Assembly: GCA_001579985.1 (NCBI GenBank)
Contig: LRSR01004616.1
Coordinates: forward strand, 1 to 64,000
DNA length: 64,000 nucleotides
Direction of reading: 5' to 3'
Source of the DNA: Hypsibius dujardini
Lineage: Eukaryota; Tardigrada; Eutardigrada; Parachela; Hypsibiidae
The notes below the pieces were generated by a model. It saw only the letters and a program-made list of their open reading frames with translations, was not told the origin of the DNA and did not search any database. The stretch's first letter is position 1; the number at the start of each line of letters is the position of its first letter. Both the position numbers and the translations under genes were made by a program. Below are positions 57,331 through 64,000 of this stretch, in pieces.

Positions 57331-60300
57331 ATGAAAGGGGTGTGGGTGATGGTTCTAGCTGGTTGGGTTTCTTTGACCTTAACCAACAGCAGCAGTTGGA
57401 GTGGTAGTCCGGTCCACGTCCAACTGATCACTTCTCTGCCGTATGATTTCAACGTTGCCACTGCCATTATTTACACCGGGGCGGCGTTTGAGCTAGCCGT
57501 AGAAGCGGCCAACAATCGTTACGCTCCATTCCTAAATGTATCCCTGACGATGTTGTACAACTCTTCCCATCAGCGATGTGAAGACATCTCCGCGGCAGCT
57601 GTCGTCACGCTCAGCGACTACTATTACCGCCATAGGAATAAGGCCAATTCCGTTTATGGCCTTGTATCGTCCCGTAAGTTTCCTCACTTTTATATTGCCC
57701 ATTGTTATATACTGGTTTGGTTATATGTGAATTTCAGCATGTTCAGAAGCAATTGGTACTCAAAGCGTCGCAACAGGTGACTAGTGTACTACAATGGTGG
57801 ACAGAAAGGTCAGAGCTTTAACTGTTTTCTCAAATTGTTCTTCTTTTATTAGAGTGGGACTGGTTACTCTTTGCCAAGTAAGTTCTTCTTGACCTTCATA
57901 TATAAAAAACTTATGCTCTATCTCTATTAATCAAATTTACGTGTCCCGCTTATTTTGATAATTTTGATATTTTTCTTTTCAGCGGTTTAGCACAAGATGA
58001 CTTTCTCGATAACAACATCACTCCCACAGCGATGGCCATCGGCGGAACCTTTCGTGGTTACGCCGTAATCCTGTTGCGTATCCTCGCATTCTACCGTTGG
58101 TCTCATGTCACGCTCCTCCTACAGACCAGGACTCAGACGACCTTCTACAACCTGATGGCCAGTACCCTGTTGGACCGTGCAAAGGGAGAAAATATTTACA
58201 ATTTCCTCTTTTCCATGGATTGCTATTCCTTTGACAATGCTGTACCGCAATCAATGGCGGATGCATTGGATTACGCCAGCAAAAGAAGCCGTGGTAAAAG
58301 AGTATGACGCCTGATGAAAGAAAAGGAGAGAGGTCTTACAGTATCCTAATATGACATATCCTCTCTCCGTTTCAGTTTTGGTGATATTATCTCCGGGAAA
58401 GACAGCTGTTGACCTTCTCGTAAGCCCCATAAATTCCTCGCAAACAATATAATCCATAGAAGCATGTGCGCACTGCGTGATTCCTTGATGTTGTTCATGC
58501 AATAAACGATGATGCATTGCGATGCAGCTCATGGCCGAGGATCAAGGGATGGGAAACGGCGAATTTGTAGGCGGTTTTTCATGCATTTAATTATTTTTAC
58601 TAAACTGGCATTAAGTAATCCGAAATGAATGACACATGTCTTTTAGGTTTTCATCAATATCCAACCTCTTCAACAAGAGGTCTACGGAAAGGCTTCTCAG
58701 TTCGACCATCCCTTACCGAGAGTGAGTAAATGTCGTAATCTTGCCACGCCGGTGTAGGGTATGTTCTGCGGTTGAGGCTTATGACTCGCGTATTTTTTTC
58801 ATTACCGGTATAAGTACATGAAGATTTTTCGGTCCGTTCTCGTTGTGACGTACCGGTCCGCGGGGTCAGAGCTGGATGAACTGAACCAAAAGATAGCGGA
58901 CCGTACCAAGCTCCGATACAATCGGACCTACGACAACGGCAGTCAGGTATCAATCAATACTGGATTAAGTTAGATGGAAGTTGTGTACTACTACTGCCGA
59001 AAGTACTGTAATTATGAAATATTTCGCTATTGGAACAGCCGTTAGATTCGTACGCAATCCAAGCGTCCTACGACATCGTTGACCTTTTTGCACTGGCCGT
59101 CAATGAAAGTCTCGCCACCCATCAACCGGACGCAGAGTGGAGTGGAAGGGCCCTTGCAGCCCTGTTGACCGACCGCAACTTCACCGACTTGACCACCGGA
59201 TTCATGTATATCAGCAAAGAAAGCGCTCGTTTTTTAGACCTCGTGGTCTTCGGCTTTTCGACCAAAACTCAAACCATGCGGGTATATGCAGTACTATATG
59301 CATTCCAGACACGTAAACCTTCACATTTTTTAAATTTCAATGTTCATTGTCTTCAGCAAATGGGGAAATGGTCTGTTGCTTTGCGAGAATTATCGTGGAC
59401 GAATCTGATAATCGATTGGCCAACCAAGGATGGTCAGCCACCGCCCGATCTTCCTAACTGTGGCTTCTCGGGCCTGGAAGGTGATTGTGTTCATGCTGGT
59501 AGGTATTGTAAGTGTCTTGCTATTTGCCATTGTTCATTGTGGTCAACCTCTTTCGTAATTTTTTTAACAGCAACGGTCACTTTGTTAAACATCCTTTTGC
59601 CGGTTATATTGACCTTTGGATTAGCCCTTCTTTTCTTCGTTTTTATCCGTAAAAGGTGAGCCAGATAAAACTATGAAATTGAGTAGATTGGACAAATGGA
59701 TTAATATTGTGGGCGTTTGTTATCCAATCCGGTGATTTAGACGCTACAAATCTAAGAAGAAGCGTAATTGGTTAATTGCTCAGCAAGACCTGGCAACCCG
59801 TCGAAACAGCTCGGACGGTAACAGCTGGACCTCCGGCAATGCCAATTGGAAGGGCAAACGAGTTTGGACCAAATCGGTGACGATGAAGCAACTCCCAACC
59901 GAGCAGTGCTTTGTTTTTCTCGATCTTCTCCTCAAACCTTCTTTCAAAATGCTGGTATGCTTAACCATTTGTTATTTTTTAATCTTGTCAGTCCTTTCAC
60001 ATGTGGTTCTTTTAATTCAGCATCCCAACATCAACACTTTCTTTGGGCTGTGCCTCCCGGAAAACCGTGCCATCCTCGTCAGTAATTACTGCAAACATGG
60101 TTCGTTGTACGACCTCTATTACGAGATGTCCCTAGACTGGGACTTCAAGGTAGGTATAAAGCTAGAGAACTATTGGAATGGCTATTTTACCCCGTTTTGG
60201 GGCTCAATAGAACTCCGGCTATTTTAGCCTCCGCAATGACACAATAGAAGCCTGGCTATTTTATCCTCCCTGAATACATTCCCAGGAGCTCAACTCGCGC

Positions 60301-62572
60301 CCCTCCTATTTTACCCTTCCCATGTTATCCGTTTGTCCGTCCGTTGACCGTCCGTGCGTTATCGGATGAACGAATAGCGGATGAACGGACAACGGACGCA
60401 CGGACCAAACAGACGGATAAACGGATGAACAGACACCACGGAAGGGGTAAAATAGCCAGGGCGCTATTGGGCTCCACACACTACAAGGGGGGGTAAAATA
60501 GATGTAGCCTATTAGTATTAAACCCAAATCATATTGCCTTATTACGGTGTACATAATTATTAATTGAACTTAAACCGTTACTCCAAAGTAAATATGCATC
60601 AAGAATCTGTAAAATAAATTGGCTGGTTTTTATGTCGTTTCAAGTACTCTCTACTATCCGACTTAATTGAAGGGATGTACTTTATCCACACGACCCTCAA
60701 CATGGTTCATGGCCGGCTGCACGCCAAAGTCTGCCTGGTGGATGACCGTTTCACCCTTCGAATCGGTGAGCTCAACTACCATCACATCGTCTCCTACCTC
60801 ACCAAGCAACCTCCACGCACAATTAACTACCTCTGGACTGCACCGGAAATCATCGACGCCCAAACTCGCTTATCCCGGGAGGGCGACATTTTTGCCGTCG
60901 GTTTAATTGTCACATCCATTTCATCGCAGGAGGAACCGCGCCGGGTCCAACATCCGGTTGGGTGTTTGGTGGACATTCCGGCTTACGTACCAGCAGAGAT
61001 ACGGTTGTTAATTGAGCGCTGTGCGTCAGATGATGTGCAGTCTAGGCCGTCAATTCAACTCGTAAAGCGACGTTTTGGTCAAATGGAGCCGTTGAATGGT
61101 ACGAAGGGTAACATTGTGGATCGCGTGTTTGCGAGGTATTCAACCTACACGGCGACCCTGGAGAACGCGGTTCGGGAACGGAGTGAGGAACTTAAGCGAG
61201 AACGAATGAAATGCGATGAAATTCTTCAACAAATGCTTCCGGCGTGAGTACATGGAGCATAAACTTTTACAACAACACTTTAATGTCACCCTATTCTCGT
61301 GTTCTCGTTACTAGTAATAACATTACAAAGGAATTGTACCTGTAAAAGCGTCAGCATGTAATTAATTGTATTGCAGGTTTTGTTAATACTAGTGCCTAGT
61401 TAATCTTTTTAAAATCAATTTTGAGGAATTTTTTGTTTCTTTCCCGTTCTTAGATTACCTCTTGAATTGGGATGGCAAACTAAACTAAAAACACTAAACT
61501 AAAACTAAACCAAAAGTTTTAGTTGAAAATTCATTAATTTACTTTATTAGTTTATTAAAAATTTAACTGACTCATACTAAAAGAAATTAATAAACTAAAA
61601 ATCATTAGTTACTAGTTGACTAATTGTAGTTTTTGCCATCCCTACTCTTGAGTATTGAAATTAGTATGCCTGCTTATGCAGTTACGGGTGGGATTTATCC
61701 TTATGCAGATGGCGCCTTTTTTTGCAGGTTCGTTTTGGATAAACTACGAACGAGCCGAATCATTCCAGCTGAATACTTTGAGGAGTCTACCATTTATTTT
61801 AGTGATTTAGTTGGGTTCGTCAGCTGGGTGACCCTGGTGTCGCCATGGACGGTGATGAAGATGCTTAACCTCATGATGGCTGTCTTTGACAGTCAGATTG
61901 CTCATTATGCCGTTCAAAAGATTGAAAGTGTCGGTGATTCTTACATGGTTAGCATTGTGGTTGTTACACAGTCTGGTGGAAGCCAATTGGTTTTCAATCT
62001 CACTCCCATGTAGGTCGCCAGTGGTATTCCCACTCGGAATGATCAGCACGCAGCAGAGATCTGTCGGATGGCATTGTCCCTAATCAAGACCTTCAAGGAT
62101 GACGGAAGCTTTCCCAGCGGTTTCCTTCTCAGAGTCGGAATTCATTCAGGTTTATTAAGATAAACTCATTTCACAAGATCTTATTATTGAACTAGTTATC
62201 ATGCCCTGTAGGCTCTTGCGCTGCCGGGGTAATCGGCACTAAAGTTCCTCGCTATTGTCTGTAAGAATCAACTAGTACTCACACGCCAAACGGAATAGGT
62301 AGTTGCGCTTATTCTTTCATTTAAAAAGGTTCGGAGACGCGGTGAATATCGCTTCGAGGATGCAGTCCCACGGTCAAGGCTCCCGCGTCCACGTCAGTTC
62401 AACAACTGCCGAACTCATCCTGCCGCATCGTGAAGAGTTCATCTGCGTCGAAAGAGGCGTCATCCCAATCAAGGTAAGCTTCTACTCGTACTAACATGCA
62501 ATGATCATAACAATGAAGATTGTTCTCTAGGGCAAAGGCAAAATGCTGACGTACTGGCTGACCGCTCCTTGA
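57331..62572 (+). CDS. Receptor-type (membrane) guanylate cyclase
   Basis: Makes cGMP in response to an extracellular cue. Nineteen exons join in phase: 57331-57673, 57738-57776, 57853-57877, 57983-58293, 58376-58419, 58528-58566, 58647-58721, 58815-58946, 59039-59281, 59357-59498, 59571-59655, 59741-59954, 60021-60149, 60645-61243, 61728-61947, 62014-62149, 62212-62260, 62329-62473, 62531-62572; 1003 residues. Order: signal peptide; ANF-receptor-like ectodomain; TM near 466-490 (LLNILLPVILTFGLALLFFV); pseudokinase domain (HPNINTFFGLCL, DLIEGMYFIH, VHGRLHAKVCLVDD, GEL in place of DFG); coiled-coil (LENAVRERSEELKRERMK); cyclase. Catalytic residues are kept: D833 (YFSDLVGF), E873 and D877 (KIESVGDSYM), C941, N948 and R952 (FGDAVNIASRM). 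The usual MES is MQS. It should be active. Its ligand is unknown. Confidence 0.95.
60175..60510. mobile_element. Foldback element in a guanylate cyclase intron
   Basis: The long intron before exon 14 contains an imperfect palindrome. GCTATTTTACCCC and GGGGCTCAATAG-like blocks at the left are mirrored as GGGGTAAAATAG.C and CTATTGGGCTCC at the right. The centre holds TCCGTTGACCGTCCGTGCGT opposed to ACGCACGGACC-type sequence. Arms are about 140 bp and clearly diverged. It is non-coding. Confidence 0.65.
61469..61642. mobile_element. AT-rich MITE-like hairpin in a guanylate cyclase intron
   Basis: The ends GGGATGGCAAACTA and TAGTTTTTGCCATCCC are inverted copies. The interior is made of AAACTAAAC-type and TTTAGTT-type repeats that can also pair. 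It lies in the intron between the exons at 60645-61243 and 61728-61947 and has no coding capacity. Confidence 0.7.
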
Positions 62573-62852
62573 CGCCTTCTTTATAAACAGCACTTGACGG
62601 AACGGTTTCTACTTTTGCTAACTCATGTTATAATCCAATTCGGCATGTACTGTACACCGGTAGAAAATTGATTCGGATTCACATTGGATCGCTGCAACAA
62701 ACTGAAGCTAATCAGTGAGAGATCCTGTGGAAAACATTGCAAAGATTCCTAAACCTTGCATTTCACTGGACTGAAATACAATTTCAAAGTCAACCTACCA
62801 CACACACTCAACCATAAGACAACAAATCTGCACTTGAAGAGGGAGGTCTTGA
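62573..62852. other. Spacer between convergent guanylate cyclase and DHHC genes
   Basis: A 280-bp spacer between two 3' ends. No feature was recognised. Confidence 0.5.
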
Positions 62853-64000
62853 CTAGACTAAAGTAGTTATCATCTTTGTCTCCTCGATGGGCTGATGGTT
62901 CAAACTCTGACACGGAAAGATCCAGCAGAGAGGCGTGCCGGGCCCACATGCTTCCCTCAGCAGCAATCGGCGAGAAGTGTGTGGACGAAAGGCTCCAGTC
63001 CGTTTGAGGGATTCGATCCCCGTTTCGTCCTTCAGGATGGCCGACATCTGATCAAGGATCATTACGAGCGTGAATCCGCCGAAGAGGCAGCTCTCCACCG
63101 CCAATATCACCGTGTGCATTCTACAACCGGAATGACTACTGGTAATGCAACCACTTTCATAGGAAATAGGATAATCCCGCAAGTGCATACAAAGCCATGT
63201 GGCGGGTAGCTTCCGGTTCGCTTCGGCAACCAGGACAGTCGGCTAACCATGAGAAGAGCGCGATACTCCCGGCATACAAGGAGGTGATGCTGACCCAGAC
63301 GAGAAACTGCAGAAAGTATTTCTGGTTGAAAGCTCCAACGCAGTTGTTAATCCAAGGACCTATACAAATAAATCTCCATAATAATGCCACTTTACTCATG
63401 TAAAAAGTAAAAAGTAGTAAGCTATCTAAGAATTTCTGAGTGCGCCGAAAATCTGAATGACACTTTACTTTTTTTACTTCGATAATTAAATAACCATGTT
63501 ACAGAACCACATCGTCTCATTTATAAGCGAGATTTCAGATAAAATACATGAGAAACTCTTATTTTCATCCGGAACTCACAAATTCAACGTCTTACATACA
63601 ATGGTGGTCCATTTTGCGCACACATCCCTGACAAGTACGACAGTGATGAGCTCGAGGAGGCCTGTACATGTCACAGCGTTGGCAAATCGTCATCGCTTTA
63701 ATCGTGTCTGGATCCTTCAATAACAACAACGGTTGGAGCAATACAAACTAATCAATCAATCAACGGCACAACTCCAACACCACATTCTGGTCCATTCTGA
63801 GTATGCTTACCAATGATCCACGAGGTCTCGGATAAGCTCCGAGATAGATGCCACTGTAAGCGTAATGACTATCAGTGCCCTCAGGCTGCGGAGAAGGTGA
63901 TACAGCCAGAGTGGCGGCAGCAGTGGAAGGGCAGTCTGAACTGTCTGGCTGTGGCACCTCTGATTGACACGAAGGTTTGTCTTTGGCATTTTCCGGACGG
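62853..64000 (-). CDS. DHHC palmitoyltransferase, ZDHHC3/7-like (5' end outside window)
   Basis: Membrane enzyme that attaches palmitate to protein cysteines, usually at the Golgi. The visible exons in coding order are 63811 to beyond 64000, 63600-63714, 63191-63359 and 62853-63120; they join in phase. The zinc-binding core reads [31 protein letters not shown] and [19 protein letters not shown]; the intron splits the active-site Cys codon of DHHC (T|GT). Helices follow ([37 protein letters not shown]), then [19 protein letters not shown], which matches the DQ..AI..DET segment of ZDHHC3 and ZDHHC7. The upstream exon with [12 protein letters not shown] fits the DPG-like linker before the zinc core. 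The N-terminal helices are missing because the window ends. Confidence 0.93.

Overview
The window is nuclear DNA from a compact invertebrate genome. Protein-coding genes are split into many short exons, mostly by 40-300 bp GT-AG introns, and are packed at about one per 3 kb on both strands. The gene set (FEM1, a GnRH/AKH/corazonin-type receptor, a gustatory-receptor-like protein, a receptor guanylate cyclase, low-complexity secreted proteins) fits an ecdysozoan. A tardigrade is a reasonable guess, but nothing here proves the species. Exon boundaries below were read by eye; every one was checked for splice sites and for phase continuity unless stated otherwise.

Layout. 0-3.5 kb: an ankyrin-like rem­nant on the minus strand, then a beta-1,3-galactosyltransferase (+). 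3.7-9.5 kb: two tandem 17-beta-hydroxysteroid dehydrogenase 12-like reductases (-). 10.4-11.2 kb: a ceramide-1-phosphate/glycolipid transfer protein (-). 12.1 kb: a small Gly/Tyr-rich secreted protein (+). 13.3-15.8 kb: actin-related protein 2 (-). 16.4-18.9 kb: the protein-only mitochondrial RNase P nuclease (+). 19.3-22.3 kb: an MTA-family NuRD subunit (-). 22.7-24.2 kb: mitoribosomal protein S15 (+). 24.9-27.6 kb: coding-like remains that are broken, with zinc-finger-like motifs. 27.6 kb: tRNA-Ser(GCT). 28.1-32.1 kb: TMEM214 (+). 32.7-36.7 kb: a peptide GPCR (-). 39.2-43.0 kb: FEM1 (-). 44.2-47.1 kb: a membrane protein with an interrupted MAM domain (+). 48.0-49.5 kb: complex I subunit NDUFA13/GRIM-19 (+). 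49.7-51.7 kb: a secreted protein built from two duplicated exon blocks, with an in-frame TGA in the first (-). 52.5-54.5 kb: a Gly/Met-rich secreted protein (+). 54.9-56.5 kb: a gustatory-receptor-like 7TM protein (-). 57.3-62.6 kb: a receptor guanylate cyclase (+). 62.9 kb to the right edge: a DHHC palmitoyltransferase (-), 5' end outside the window.

The genes do not form one pathway. Three serve mitochondria (PRORP, MRPS15, NDUFA13), three serve lipid or ER membranes (two HSD17B12-like, CPTP), and three are sensory or hormonal receptors (GPCR, GR-like, receptor guanylate cyclase). Six neighbouring pairs are head to head; MTA/MRPS15 (371 bp between start codons) and ARP2/PRORP (560 bp) probably share promoters.

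Non-coding structure is dominated by hairpin-type inverted-repeat elements with unrelated arms, several inside introns, and by (TCTG)n/(CAGA)n tetranucleotide tracts that recur in introns and spacers. The most unusual items are the MAM domain split by about 185 residues, the exon-level duplicated secreted protein with its TGA, the perfect 83-bp-arm hairpin inside the GPCR gene, and the broken coding region at 24.9-27.6 kb.
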